Shown here: piece by piece, positions 24,777 to 37,350 of the stretch
Layout of the letters: every line of letters starts with the position of its first letter
How positions within the stretch are numbered: the first letter of the stretch is position 1
Assembly (NCBI RefSeq): GCF_029407905.1
Contig: NC_073628.1
Span: forward strand, 12,739,501 to 12,803,500
Length of the DNA stretch: 64,000 nucleotides
Source: Bubalus kerabau
Lineage: Eukaryota > Chordata > Mammalia > Artiodactyla > Bovidae
Direction of reading: 5' to 3'
Notes under the pieces: generated by a model
Told to the model about the DNA's origin: nothing
Seen by the model: the letters and a program-made list of their open reading frames with translations, nothing else
Databases searched by the model: none
Made by a program: the position numbers and the translations under genes

Positions 24777-24787
24777 ACATATCACAT

Positions 24788-25369
24788 AGCAAATAATATT
24801 TGTAATGGGCATGTTTCTCCAGAAATACTTGGAGCTCCTTAAGGCCCCAACACATATCCCCTATCAATCAAGTTTGCACCCATGCACAGAAGTCACTGCC
24901 TAGCATTCACAAGGCATTCAGTGAGTTCTGATTGCAGAGGGACCTCCATTTTAGTCGACATAAAGGAGTAAAGGGCATATTTATCCTCCTGTCTCAAATA
25001 ACTCCAAAGTAGAAAAGACAAATGAAAGTGTATTGTTTTACATCAAACATCTGGCAGCAGAGAATGGATTCCTGAGGTTGGGAGCAAACAAGGAGAGTTC
25101 TACAATTGCCCCAACTCTAGAAATAGTTTCCAGCACATACATGGAAGGTGTACATAGGCGGAGACAAACAGTCTACCTGAGAGGAGAGATTTATGACTCT
25201 ATATAGTTAGAGTTCACAGGAGAGAGCTACATACAAATAACTGTAGGAAGGTACAGGTGATACCCTTCCAATTTTCTGCAGAGAGTTGATAGTACTGGTC
25301 TAAATTATAGGGAACAATCCTTGAGTCTCAAATTGTACAAATCTAATTGTGTCCCCATCCACCAGCGTG
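24788..25369. other. Intergenic stretch, nothing recognised
   Basis: No gene or repeat family recognised. Confidence 0.4.
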
Positions 25370-26293
25370 GAAATTACTCATTTTTAAAATATAAATTTAT
25401 TTATTTTAATTGGAGGCTAATTACTTTACAATATTGTATTGGTTTTGCCATACAATGGCATGAATCCACCACGGGTGTACACGTGTTTCTCATCCTGAAC
25501 CCCCCTCCCACCTCCCTCCCTACACCATCCCTTGGGTCATTCCAGTGTACCAGCCCCAAGCATCCTGTATCATGCGTTGAACTTGGACTGCTGATTCGTT
25601 TCACATATGATAATATGCATGTTTCAATGCCATTCTCCCAAATCATCCCACCTTCTCCCTCTCCCACAGAGTCCAAAAGACTGTTCTATACATCTGTGTC
25701 TTTTCTGCTGTCTCGCATACAGGGTTATCATTACCATCTTTCTAAATTCCATATATATGCATTAGTATACTTTATTGGTGTTTTTCTTTCTGGCTTGCTT
25801 CACTCTTTATAATAGGCTCCAGTTTTGTCCACCTCTTTAGAACGGATTCAAATGTATTCTTTTTAATGGCTGAGTAATACTCCATTGTGTATATGTACCA
25901 CAGCTTTCTTATCCATTCATCTGCTGATGGACATCTAGGTTGCTTCCATGTCCTGGTATAAACAGTTCTGTGATGAATATTGGGGTACACATGTCTCTTT
26001 CAATTCTAATTTCCTCAGTGTTTATGCCCAGCAGTGGGATTGCTGGGTCATAAGGCAGTTCTATTTTTAGTTTTTTAAAGAATCTCCACACTGTTCTCCA
26101 TAGCGGGTGTATTAGTTTGCATTACCAACAGTGTAAGAGGGTTCCCTTTTCTCCAAACCCTCTCCAACATTTACTGCTTGTAGACTTTTGGATAGCAGCC
26201 ATTCTGACTGGAGTGAAATGGTACCTCATTGTGGTTTTGATTTGCATTTTTCTGATAATGAGTGATGTTGAGCATCTTTTCATGTGTTTGTTA

Positions 26294-27090
26294 GATTCAA
26301 TTCAACCCCTATCAAGCTACCAATGGTATTTTTCACAGAACTAGACCAAATAATTTCACAATTTGTATGGAAATAAAATAAACCTTGAATAGCTAAAGCA
26401 ATCTTGAGAAAGAAGAATGGAACTGGAAGAATCAACCTGCCTGACTTCAGGCTCTACTACAAAGCCACAGTCATCAAGACAGTATGGTACTGGTGCAAAG
26501 AAGAAATATAGATCAATGGAACAAAATAGAAATGCAAGAGATAAATCCACACACCTATGGACAGCTTATCTTTGACAAAGGAGGCAAGAATATACAATGG
26601 AGAATAGACAATCTCCTTAACAAGTGGTGCTGGAAAAACTGGTCAACCACTTGTAAAAGAATGAAACTAGAACACTTTCTAACACCATACACAGAAATAA
26701 ACTCAAAATGGATTAAAGACCCAAATGTACAACCAGAAACTATAAAACACCTAGAGAAGAACATAGGCGAAACACTCTCCGACATAAATCACAGCAGGAT
26801 CCTTTATGACCCACCTCCAAGAATATTGGAAATAAAAGCAAAAATAAGCAAATGGGACAAAATTAAAAGCTTCTTCACAACAAAGGAAACTATAAGCAAG
26901 GTGAAAATACAGCCTTCAGAATTGGAGAAAATAATAACAACTGATTCAACTGAAAAGAACTATTCTCAAAAATATACAAGCAACTCGTGCAGCTCAATTA
27001 CAGAAAAATAAACGACCCAATTAAAAAAAAAAAGGGCCAAAGAACTAAGCAGACATTTCTCCAATGAAGATATACAGATGACTAACAAAC
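26294..27090 (+). mobile_element. Inverted L1 ORF2 segment within the L1 at 25382-34551
   Basis: Here the ORF2 text runs on the plus strand (NIDQWNKIEMQEINPHTYGQ near 26500), opposite to the sequence on both sides. In element coordinates it ends at 'actaacaaacac', exactly where the minus-strand 3' part (25382-26293) begins. That is the signature of a twin-primed, 5'-inverted L1. After 27090 the minus-strand L1 restarts at the point already seen at about 25988, so about 300 bp are present twice. Confidence 0.88.
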
Positions 27091-29210
27091 ACGTGTCTCT
27101 TTCAATTCTGGTTTCTTCAGTGTGTATGCCCAGCAGTGGGATTGCTGGGTCATATGGCAGTTCAATTTCGCGTTTTTTTAAGGGATCTCCACACTGTTCT
27201 ACATAGTGGGTGTACTAGTTTGCATTCCCACCAACAGTGTAAGAGGATTCTTTTTTCTCAACACCCTCTCCAGCATTTACTGCTTGTAGACTTTTGGATA
27301 GCAGCCATTCTGACTGGTGTGAAATGGCACCTCATTGTGGTTTTGATTTGCATTTCTCTGATAATGAGTGATGTTGAGCATCTTTTCATGTGTTTGTTAG
27401 CCATCTGTATGTCTTCTTTGGAGAAATGTCTATTTAGTTCTTTGGCCCATTTTTTGACTGGGTCATTTATTTTCCTGGAATTGAGCTGCAGGAGTTTCTT
27501 GTATATTTTTTAGATTAATTGTGAGATGCTTCATTTGCTATTATTTTCTCCCATTCTGAAGGCTGTATTTTCACCTGCTTATAGTTTACTTTGTTGTGAA
27601 GAAGCTTTTAATTTTGATTAGGTACCATTTGTTTTCTTTTTGCCTTTATTTCCAATATTCTGGGAGGTGGGTCATAGAGGATCCTGCTGTGATTTATGTC
27701 GGAGAGTGTTTCGCCTATGTTCTCCTCTAGGTGCTTTATAGTTTATGGTTGTACGTTTTGGTCTTTAATCCATTTTGAGTTTATTTCTGTGTATGGTGTT
27801 AGAAAGTGTTCTAGTTTCATTCTTTTACAAGTGGTTGACCAGTTTTCCCAGCACCACTTGTTAAAGAGATTGTGTTTTCTCCATTGTATATCCTTGCCTC
27901 ATTTGTCAAAGATAAGGTGTCCATAGAGGCATGGATTTCTCTTGGATTTCCATTTTGTTCCATTGATTTTTATTTCTGTCTTTGCACCAGTACCATACTG
28001 TCTTGATGACTGTGGCTTTGTAGTAGAGCCTGAAGTCAGGCAGGTTGATTCCTCCAGTTCCATTCTTCTTTCTCAAGATTGTTTTGGCTATTCAAGATTT
28101 ATTTTGTTTCCATACAAATTGTGAAATTATTTGTTCTACCTCTGTGAAAAGTACCGCTGGTAGCTTGATAGGGATTGCATTGAATCTATAAATTGTTTTG
28201 AGTAGTATACTCATTTTCACTATATTGATATTTCCAATCCATGAACACAGTATATTTCTCCATCTATTAGTGTCCTCTTTGATTTCTTTCACCAGTGTTT
28301 TATATATATATATATATGTCTTTAGGTTCTTTTGGTAGATATAGTCCTAAGTATTTTATTCTTTCGTTGCAATGGTGAATGGAATTGTTTCATTAATTTC
28401 TCTTTCTGTTTTCTCATTATTAGTGTATAGGAATGCAAGGGATTTCTGTGTGTTGATTTTATATCCTGCAACTTTACTATAGTCATTGATTGGCTCTAGT
28501 AATTTTATGGTGGAGTCCTTAGGGTTTTCCATGTAGAGGATCATGTCATCTGCAAACAGTGAGAGTTTTACTTCTTTTCCAATTTGGATTCCTTTTATTT
28601 CTTTTTCTGTTCTGGTTGCTGTGGCTAATACATCCCAAACTATGCTGAATAGTAGTGGTGAGAATGAGCACCCTTGTCTTGTTCCTGACTTTAGGGGAAA
28701 TGCTTTCAATTTTTCACCATTGAGGATAATGTTTGCTGTGGGTTTGTCATCTATAGCTTTGATTATGTTGAGGTATGTTCCTTCTATTCCCGCTTTCTGG
28801 ATAGTTTTTTATCATAAATGGATGTTGAATTTTGTCCAAGGCTTTCTCTGCATCTATTGAGATAATCATATGGCTTTTATTTTTCAATTTTTAAATGTGG
28901 TGTATTACATTGATTGATTTGCAGATATTGAAGAATCCTTGCATCCCTGGAATAAAGCCCACTTGGTCATGATGTATGATCTTTTTAATGTGTTGTTGGA
29001 TTCTGATTGCTAGAATTTTGTTAAGGATTTTTGCACCTATGTTCATCCGTGATATTGGCCTGTTGTTTTCTTTTTTGTGTGTGGCATCTTTGTCAGGTGT
29101 TGGTATTAAGGTGATGGTGGCTTCATAGAATGAGTTTGACAGTTTACCTTCCTGTGCAATTTTCTGGAAGACTTTGAGTAGGATAGGTATTAGCTCTTCT
29201 CTAAATTTTT

Positions 29211-29360
29211 TTTAATTTTTATTTTATTTTTTAGCTTTACAATATTGTATTGGTTTTGCCATATATCAAAATGAATCCACCACAGGTATACATGTGTTTC
29301 CCATCCTGAACCCTCGTCCCTCCTCCCTCCCCATACCATCCCTCTGGGTCATCCCAGTGT
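29211..29360 (-). mobile_element. Nested L1-BT 3'-end fragment
   Basis: A T-rich start followed by 'gctttacaatattgtattgg' and 'cctgaaccctcgtccctcct' is the L1-BT 3' UTR end. It interrupts ORF2 between 'ctctaaattttt' and 'ggtagaattcagct', which are contiguous in the other L1 (about 53892-53910). No clear target duplication seen. Confidence 0.85.
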
Positions 29361-30883
29361 GGTAGAATTCAGCTATGAAACTGTCTAGTCCTGAGCTTTT
29401 GTTTGCTGGAATATTTGAGATTACAGTTTCAATTTCTGTGCTTGTGATGGGTCTGTTAAGATTTTCTATTTCTTCCTGGTTCAGTTTTGGAAAGTTGTAC
29501 TTTTCTAAGAATTTGCCCATTTCTTCCAAGTTGTCCATTTTATTGGCATAAAATTGCTGATAGTAGTCTCTTATGATCCTTTGTATTTCTGTGTTGTCTG
29601 TTGTGATCTCTCCATTTTCATTTCTAATTTTATTGATTTGATTTTTCTCCCTTTGTTTCTTGATGAGTCTGGCTAATGGTTTGTCAATTTTATTTATCCT
29701 CTCAAAGAACCAGCTTTTGGCTTTGTTGATTTTTGCTATGGTCTCCTTTGTTTCTTTTGCATTTATTTCTGCCCGAATTTTGAGATTTCTTTCCTTCTAC
29801 TAACACTGGGGTTCTTCATTTCTTCCTTTTCTAGTTACTTTAGGTGTAGAGTTAGGTTATTTATTTGACTTTTTTCTTGTTTCTTGAGGTGTGCCTGTAT
29901 TGCTATGAACCTTCCCATTAGCACTGCTTTTACAGTGTCCCACAGGGTTTGGGTTGTTTTGTTTTCATTTTTATTCGTTTCTATGCATATTTTGATTTTT
30001 TTTTAAATTTCTTCTGTGATTTGTTGATTATGCATCAGCGTGTTGTTTAGCCTCCATATGTTGGAATTTTTAATAGTTTTCTTCCTGTGATTGAGGTCTA
30101 ATTTTACTGCATTGTGGACAGAAAAGATGCTGGGAATGATTTCATTTTTTTTTTTTCTTTCATTTACCAAGGCTAGATTTGTGGTCCAGATGTGATCTAT
30201 CTTGGAGAAGGTTCCATGTGCACTTGAGAAAAAGGTGAAATTCATTGTTTTGAGGTGAAATGTCCTATAGATATCAATTAGGTCTAACTGGTCTATTGTA
30301 TCATTTAAAGTTTGTGTTTCCTTGTTAATTTTCTGTTTAGTTCATCTAGCCATAGATGTGAGTAGGGTATTAAAGTCTCCCATTATTATTGTGTTAGTGT
30401 TAATTTCCCCTTTCATACTTGTTAGCATTTGTCTTACATATTGTGGTGCTCTTATGTTGGGTGCATTTATATTTATAATTGTTATATCATCTTCTTGGAT
30501 TGATATTTAGATTATTATGTAGTGTCCTTCTTTATCTCTATTCACAGCCTTTGTTTTAAAGTTTATTTTATCTGATATGAGGATTTCTACTCCTGCTGTC
30601 TTTTGGTTTCTATTTGTATGGAATATCTTTTTCCAGCCCTTGACTTTCAGTCTGTATGTGTCCCTTGTTTTGAGGTGGGTCTCTTATAGACAACATATAT
30701 AGGGGTCTTGTTTTTTTTTATCCATTCAGCCAGTTTTTGTCTTTTGTTTGGGGCATTCAACCCATTTACATTTAAGGTAATTATTGTTAAGTATGATCCC
30801 ATTGCCATTTACGTTGTTGTTTTGGGTTCGAGTTTATACACCATTTAAAGTTTATACACCGTTTAAGCTTCTGTGTTTCTTGT

Positions 30884-31816
30884 CTAGAGAAAATCCTTTG
30901 GCATTTGTTGGAAAGCTGGTTTGGTGGTACTGAATTCTCTCAGCTTTTGCTTGTCCATAAAGCTTTTGATTTCTCCTTCATATTTGAATGAGATTCTTGC
31001 TGGGTACAGTAATCTGGGCTGTAGGTTTTTTTTCTTTCATCATTTTCAGTATGCCCTGCCATTCCCTCCTGGCATGAAGAGTTTCTATTCGAAGATCAGC
31101 TGTTATCCTTATGGGAATCCCCTTGTGTTCTGTTTGTTGTTTTTCCCTTGCTGCTTTTAATATTTGTTCTTTGTGTTTGATCTTTGTTAATTTGATTAAT
31201 ATGTGCCTTGGGGTGTTTCACCTTGGTTTTATCCTGTTTTGGACTCTCTGGGTTTCTTGGACTTGTGTGATTATTTCCTTCCCCAATTTAGGGACGTTTT
31301 CAACTATTATCTCAAGTATTTTCTCAAGGTCTTTTTTTTTTTTTTTTCCGTCTTTTTCTTCTGGGGCTCATATGATTCAAATGTTGGGGCATTTAACATT
31401 GTCCCAGAGGTCTCTAATATTGTCCTCATTTATTTTAATTCATTTTTCTTTTTCCTCTCTGTTTCATTGACTTCTACCATTCTATCTTCTACCTCACTTA
31501 TCCTATCTTCTGTGTCCATTATCTACTGTTGGTTCCCTCCAGATTGTTCTTTATCTCATTTATTGCATTATTCATTGTATATTGACTCTATTTTATTTCT
31601 TCCAAGTCCTTGTTAAACCTTTCTTGCATCTTCTCAATCCTTGTCTTCAGGCTATTTATCTGTAATTCCTTTTTTTTTTCCAAGACTTTGGATCATTTTC
31701 ACTATCATTGTTCGGAATATTTTTTTAGGTAGGTTCCCTATCTCTTCCTCTTTTGTTTGGTTTGGTGGACATTTATTCTGCTCCTTTACCTGCTGGGTGT
31801 TTCTCTGCCTTTTCAT
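30884..31816 (-). pseudogene. L1-BT ORF1 remnant
   Basis: Region matching ORF1 (start codon complement at 31814-31816, stop complement at 30884-30886 by comparison with 55421-56347). It is rich in stops and shifts, so no long frame survives on the minus strand. Open frames on the plus strand here are shadows. Confidence 0.7.
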
Positions 31817-34551
31817 CTTCTTTATATTGCTGTATTTTGGGTCGCCTTTCCATATTCTGGGAGTTTGTGGAGTTCTCTTTATTGTGGAGTTTCCTCATGG
31901 TGGGTGGGGTTGGATGGGTGACTTGTGAAGGTTTCCTGGTTAGGGAAGCTTGTGTCGGTGTTCTGGGGGGTGGAGCTGGATTTCTTCTTTCTGAAGTGCA
32001 ATGAAGTGTCCAGTAATGAGTTGTGAGATGTCCGTGGATTTGGAGTGACTTTGGGCAGCCTGCATATTGAAGCTCAGGGCTATGTTCCTGTGTTGCTGAA
32101 GAATTTGTGTGGTATGTCTTGCTCTGGAACTTGTTGGTCCTTGGGTGGTGCTTGGTTTCAGTGTAGGTATGGAGGCGTTTAATGAGCTCCTATCAATTAA
32201 TGTTCCCTGGAGTCAGGAGTTCTCTGGTGTTCTCAGGATTTGGACTTAAGCCTCCTGCCTCTGATTTTCAGTCTTATTCTTACAGTAGACTCAAGACTTC
32301 TCCATCTATACAGCACCAATGACAAAACATCTAGGTTAAAGATGAAAAGTTTCTCTACAGTGAGGAACACCCAGAGATGTTCACAGAGTTATATGGAGAA
32401 GAAAAGAGGGACGAAGGAGATAGAGGTGACCAGGAGTAGAAGAGGGGGAATCAAAAGGGGAGAGTGCAAGCTAGCCAGTAATCACTTCCTTATGTGCTCT
32501 GCACAGTCTGGATCCTTCAGAGATGTTCACAGAGTTACACAGAGAAGAGAAGAGAAGAGAGAGGAAGGAGACAGAGGTGGCCCGGGGGATAAAGGGGGGA
32601 ATCAAATGGAGAGAAACAGTTCCAGCCAGTAATCAGTTCCCTAAGTGCTCTCCACAGTCCGGAATACACAAAGAGAGTCACAGAATTGGGTAGAGAAGAG
32701 AAGGGGGAGTGAGGAGATAGAGGCCACCTGGTGGAGAAAAAGGAGATCCAAAGGGGGAGAGAGAAATCAGGTCAGTGATCTCGCTCCCAAGTAAAAATGG
32801 CTACTGAAGATTGGGTTCTTAAAGGTACAAAATTGCTAACAAATACCAAAAAGCAAAGATTAAAAATCTAGAGTAGAGGTTGGAGTTTCAAAAATACAAT
32901 ATTAAAGAAAAAAGAAAGAAAAAATAAAGTCACAAAAATATAATATATATATATTTATATAAATATATATCAAAAATATTATATATATATATGAAATTTG
33001 CTTTAAGAAATAGGGTCTTTTTTTGCCAAAGTAATAGTAGCTTATAAAAATGAAATTTAAAGGAGTAGTAGAGGACTTAAAAATTAAAAAAAAAATTAAA
33101 GAATGAAAATAGTAAAAATATATAGAGGTCTTTCTCTGATGTTGTTGTGGACTATGTGGGGTCAGTTCACTTTCAGATAGTTCCTTGATCCAGCTTATAA
33201 TTCTCAAGATCTATAGGCCCCTTCCTATGTAGTCAGTGCTAACCGGAGGGTTTTAATCTATTTCACCTGTCACTTCCGGGTCAGTTCCCTCTGTTTTAGC
33301 TTCTTATGCTTGCTGGTCTCTTCAGTTTCTAATTTCTGCCCTGACTGAAGTTGGTGGTGATGGACAATTTTTTTAGGCTCACTTGTTCAGTCATGCTGTG
33401 GGGAGGGAGGAAGGCTGGAAACAAATATCACTGGTGTGTGTGGGGAATGCTCCCAGTGTCTTGGGAACACTGGGTTTGCCCTGCTCATGGAGTGTGTGCT
33501 TTCCCTGTCTACACTGCTCAGGTTTTTAGGTTGCTCTGCCAGGAACTGTCTGAGGTGGGCCCTGGGTTGCATGCACTTCCCAGGTCTAAGCCCTCAGGTT
33601 CAGGTATTCGGGTACTCCTCAAAGGCTCAGACTTGGCTGGGCCGGCGTTTTGTGCCCTTCCCAGGTCTGAGCCGCTTAGGTGACCAGGTGTTCAGCAAGC
33701 ACAGTACTCCTACCTATCGCCTCTCCCATCCCTGCCGCTTGGTTTTCTGGGTTTAAAACTGGGGCACCTTCTCATGTGGATGTTGACCGTCCAGAGTCCC
33801 AAGATGTCTTGGTTAGCAAAGAAGCCTGCTTGCATTTTGGTAGATGATGCCTCTCTGGGGCTGTGATAGCCCCCTTCTGGCTCTGGCTGCCCTAGCTCTC
33901 CCGTCTCTGGCAGGGGATGGGCTGGTCTGCAGCCAGCTACCTCTGCTCACTCCTGTGTTCTGTGAGCACACCTAGCGGTGTCTTCTTTTAGGGCTTTTTC
34001 ACCAGGGTAGCTACCCTGGGTCTGGTTTGTTATTTCAAGTTACTTCCCTCAGATTGCCCTCGGGGCATTCAGGCCCGATCCTTACTCTAAGCAATGAAGC
34101 CTGCACCTCCCTGCCCAGCCCCCTCTTGCTAGTGGTGGATGCAGGCGTCTGCACGGCTTCTCCGCTGGGAGTTACTTTTGGGCACGTAATCTGTGGGTTT
34201 AAATTATTTATTTATTTTTCCTCCCACTTATGTTGCCCTCTGAGCTTCCAAGGCTCACCACAGACTCACCAGTGAGATTGTTTCCTGGTGTTTGGAAACC
34301 TCTCTTTTTTAATACTCCCTTCCTGGGACGGATCTTCGTCCCTACCTCTTTTGTCTCTCTTTTTATCTTTTATACTTTTCCTACCTCCTTTTGAAGACAC
34401 TGGGCTGTTTTTCTGAGTGCCTGATATCTTCTGCCTACATTCAGAAGTTGTTTTGTGGCATTTACTCAGCGTTCAAATGTTCTTTTGATGAATTTGTTGG
34501 GGAGAAAGTGGTCTCCTTGTCCTATTCCTCCACCATCTTGCAACTGCCCCT
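31817..34551 (-). other. L1-BT 5' UTR
   Basis: Long 5' UTR, A/T-rich near ORF1 (about 32820-33120) and G+C-richer toward the 5' end (33350-34250). It has a single copy of the repeat unit starting GGTACAAAATTG at 32824 that is present four times in the other L1. A TA-rich run lies at 32938-32992. Confidence 0.8.
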
Positions 34552-34842
34552 GAAATTACTCATAATTACCATGAGATCAATAGGGCCCTGAAGACAACAT
34601 TGCCTTGCTAGTGGGTAATAGTAAACCTGGTCTCAAAGCTGGTTTCATCTCAGCTTAAAAAATGTTACAGCAAGCCTTCAAAAAGGGCAATGGTTTCCAA
34701 GAAATTAACTGTGTTTGCAAACAGTGAAAGGAATAAATTATAAAAATTAAAAAAATATCCATCATCCTCAGGTAAAGTGACCACATCCACAATCCAATTT
34801 AAAATTTCCATATAAATTGTGAAAGTATTTGTCCTAGTTTCA

Positions 34843-34910
34843 TCTCAATATTGTAAGGTAATTATCCTCTGATTAAGATAAATAAATAAATTTAAAAAGA
34901 AAAAAAATCC
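34843..34910 (+). mobile_element. Short L1-BT 3'-end fragment
   Basis: The phrase 'caatattgtaaggtaattat' with 'aataaataaataaattt' and an A-rich run matches the extreme 3' end of L1-BT in plus orientation. Only about 65 bp long. Confidence 0.65.
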
Positions 34911-35149
34911 AGATGTGTAAAGAAGCACGAAAATATCCATAATGAGGGGAAAATCAATTAGTAAAAACACAAGTAAAATACATATTACACAGTTAGCAGG
35001 GAAGGACATTAAAATGCTTACTACATCAATAATGTTTTTATTCATGAAGCTGAAGAATACTGAGTATATTAAATATGTAAAATAGAAATGCAAAGGCTGT
35101 GGGAAAAATCTTAATTGTGCATCAGAGAGCTTTGAAGTAAATTTAAGGG

Positions 35150-36370
35150 TGCTAAAATACATGTAAATGGAATCCCACAGGAAGTGAAAGACAAGAGAAT
35201 AGAGAAAAGAACTTCATAATTACTGGCTGAAAATTTTCCAGGTATGATGAAAGCTTGAAACCTGTTAACACAGAAGCTCAATTAATTCAAGGACAAGAAA
35301 TATGACAACTATACAAAGGCACATCATAATGCATGGTTTAAGACAATCAACCAAAGAAATGTAACCAGAAGGAAAAACGGACACAGTAGAACAAAAAAAT
35401 GGGAATGACAGCAGATTAGGCAAATGAAACAATGTTAGCCAGGGGACGCTGGCACCACATCTTAAATGCTAAGAGAACTATAAATGACTCAGAATTCTAT
35501 ACCCAAGAAAAATACATATCAAAAACAAGATAGAATACTTTCTCAGACATACAACAACTATAAGACTGCATCACCACCAACAGACCAATGTAATAAATGA
35601 TTTTTAAAAGGTCTCAAGTCAGAAGGAATTTAAAACGGAGTGGAAATCTGTATCTACAGGGGGAATGAACAGTACTATAATGATAAACATGTAATATGTA
35701 TTAAAATGTTAATATAGGGACTTCCTTGGTGGTCCAGTGGGTAAGGATCTGCTTTGCAGTGCAAAGCATTTGCAAATGGCAAAGGTTTGTTCCTTTGCCA
35801 GAGAACTAAGTTCCCACATGCCACTGAGCAGCTAAGCCTGTATGTCTCAAATAGAGTTTACACGCTGCAAATACTGAGCTTTCCCTCCTCAAAGAAAGTC
35901 CCTACCAATAGGAAGATCCTACATGCCACACTAAGACCCAGTACAGACAAAGAAATGGTAAATGAATAAATAATTTAATAATTATCATAATTAATAATGA
36001 TAGACTGGCAAGTTAAAGATGCATCTCATGGATCTTAAAACTACTTAAAAAACAGTTAGAGTTAATAAGGTGACAAAGGATATAAAAGGGAATCAGAACA
36101 ATTACTCAATCACAAAGAAGTCAGGGATATAAAGAGACATGAAAAGAAAGAACATGGGACAAACTGAAGACAAAGAACAAGATGATAGAATTAAACCCAA
36201 CTAGAGTTAACCCTTCAGATGTGAACCCAGAGTTAAGATGTAACTCAGGGTGCAGACAATAGCAGATCCCCATACACTGCACTCTGCAGCTGAAACAGAG
36301 CCTACCAGGCCCCAGGGCACAGAACAACACCAAAAGTTTATACCAAACAGTAAATTAGAAGACTTCAATC
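35150..36370 (+). mobile_element. Ancient L1 (L1M-like) fragment
   Basis: Decayed L1 ORF1 end and beyond on the plus strand, recognisable from 'tcagaattctatacccaaga' and 'tactttctcagacatacaac', the nucleotide equivalent of the ILYP...FSDKQ region. It is interrupted by a CHR SINE at 35714-35965. There is no surviving frame. Confidence 0.65.
35714..35965 (+). mobile_element. CHR SINE
   Basis: Starts 'gggacttccttggtggtcca' and contains 'gagaactaagttcccacatg' and 'actaagacccagtacagac', ending in an A-rich tail. Sits within the ancient L1 fragment. Confidence 0.8.
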
Positions 36371-37224
36371 ATGCAAAGAACATTCTCTGTTTATAAAGAA
36401 ATGGCATTAGAAATCAATGTTCACTGGACAGAAGAAGAATAAGGTGCTAGCATAGTGTGGACCTTCCCTCTTTTACAACTCTAATTAAGCCCAGGAAGGA
36501 GCAGATAAATTGACAGGACTTACATCTCTTCAATACTAGACATACTTGACATACATAGACAATACTAGACATACATGTTTGATTTTCATGGTTCAGTATC
36601 CTCTCTCTTCTCCTCTCTTGCTCATCCTTGGCAACAGGGACTGCTCCTCTAAACCACAGCTCAATCACTACACACAAATCCGGATGATATTTGCTGAGTC
36701 TTTCACATAAACCAGTGAAAACTTGTTTCCTCCTATTTCACACTCTTGGCTCTTTTCAACCAACCACAACTCTTGTCCTAACTCCTGGGATCCTGGTCCT
36801 CTGTCACTTGCAGCCATGTTCCCATACACCGGGCCTCAATTACACCCAATGTAATTCCTATTCAGAGTGGCCATAATAGAGGTAAAAAGGGAAAGAACAG
36901 GCAGCTCCTTATTCTCCTCTCTTGTTCCTTCACCACATACATTCACTGAAAACCTGTGTAGCAAGTTTGTTACATAGAAACGTTCAAGTAGAAAACTTTC
37001 AAACATGTAAAAGTGCATTTGCATGTGCCATCACATCAGTTAGTTCACAGATCTGACACACATTGTCGTGGGCACATCAAGACAAATTGGTGCACATTTG
37101 TGTACTTTACTGTACAGAATGGTATGGAGTACAATAGTGCAGGACTTTTTTTTCAAGCCTAAGCTGTCTGAAAGGAAGCATAAATGCAGTGGTAATGTAG
37201 ATGGTACTACTATTCTATTTTTAG
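36371..37224. other. Intergenic stretch, nothing recognised
   Basis: No gene or repeat family recognised. Confidence 0.4.
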
Positions 37225-37350
37225 CTGTGCTTTGTTGCTCAGCTGTGTCTGAAATTTCAACATATTGATGGCAGTCCTCCAGGCTCCTCTTGCCATGGGG
37301 ATTCTCCAGACGAGAATACTGGAGTGGGTTGCCATGCCCTATCCAGGTAC
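37225..37350 (-). mobile_element. Bov-tA SINE fragment
   Basis: Minus-strand Bov-tA: 'gttgctcagctgtgtctgaa' then 'gagaatactggagtgggttg' and 'ccatgccctatccagg'. Confidence 0.75.

Larger units (their letters stand above)
25772..30809 (-). pseudogene. L1-BT ORF2 remnant (endonuclease-reverse transcriptase)
   Basis: Start MAMGS at 30809 on the minus strand; endonuclease pieces around 30003-30245 (TFFSSAHGTFSKIDH); reverse transcriptase around 28356-28709 with the catalytic FADD intact at about 28545-28556 (FADDMILYMENPKDST); C-terminal part around 25772-26091 (MWRFFKKLKIELPYDPAIPL). The frame is broken by many stops and shifts, by the inverted piece at 26294-27090, and by a nested 150-bp L1 tail. 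No product is expected. Confidence 0.85.
25382..34551 (-). mobile_element. Full-length L1-BT with internal inversion and nested fragments
   Basis: Bovine-type L1 on the minus strand: 3' UTR and A-rich end at 25382, ORF2 region to 30809, ORF1 region 30884-31816, long 5' UTR to the characteristic start (complement of 'caccatcttgcaact') at 34551. The flanking duplication GAAATTACTCAT is exact at 25370-25381 and 34552-34563, which shows both ends are original. At 9.17 kb it is longer than its relative at 51133-59549 because of an inverted ORF2 piece plus repeat (25990-27090) and a nested L1 tail (29211-29360), partly offset by a shorter 5' UTR repeat array. Both reading frames are badly broken. 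Confidence 0.93.

Noticed and set aside
27136..32632. Many plus-strand open frames rich in F, S, L and I
   Set aside because: They are reverse-strand shadows of a minus-strand L1, as are those at 51910-56968.
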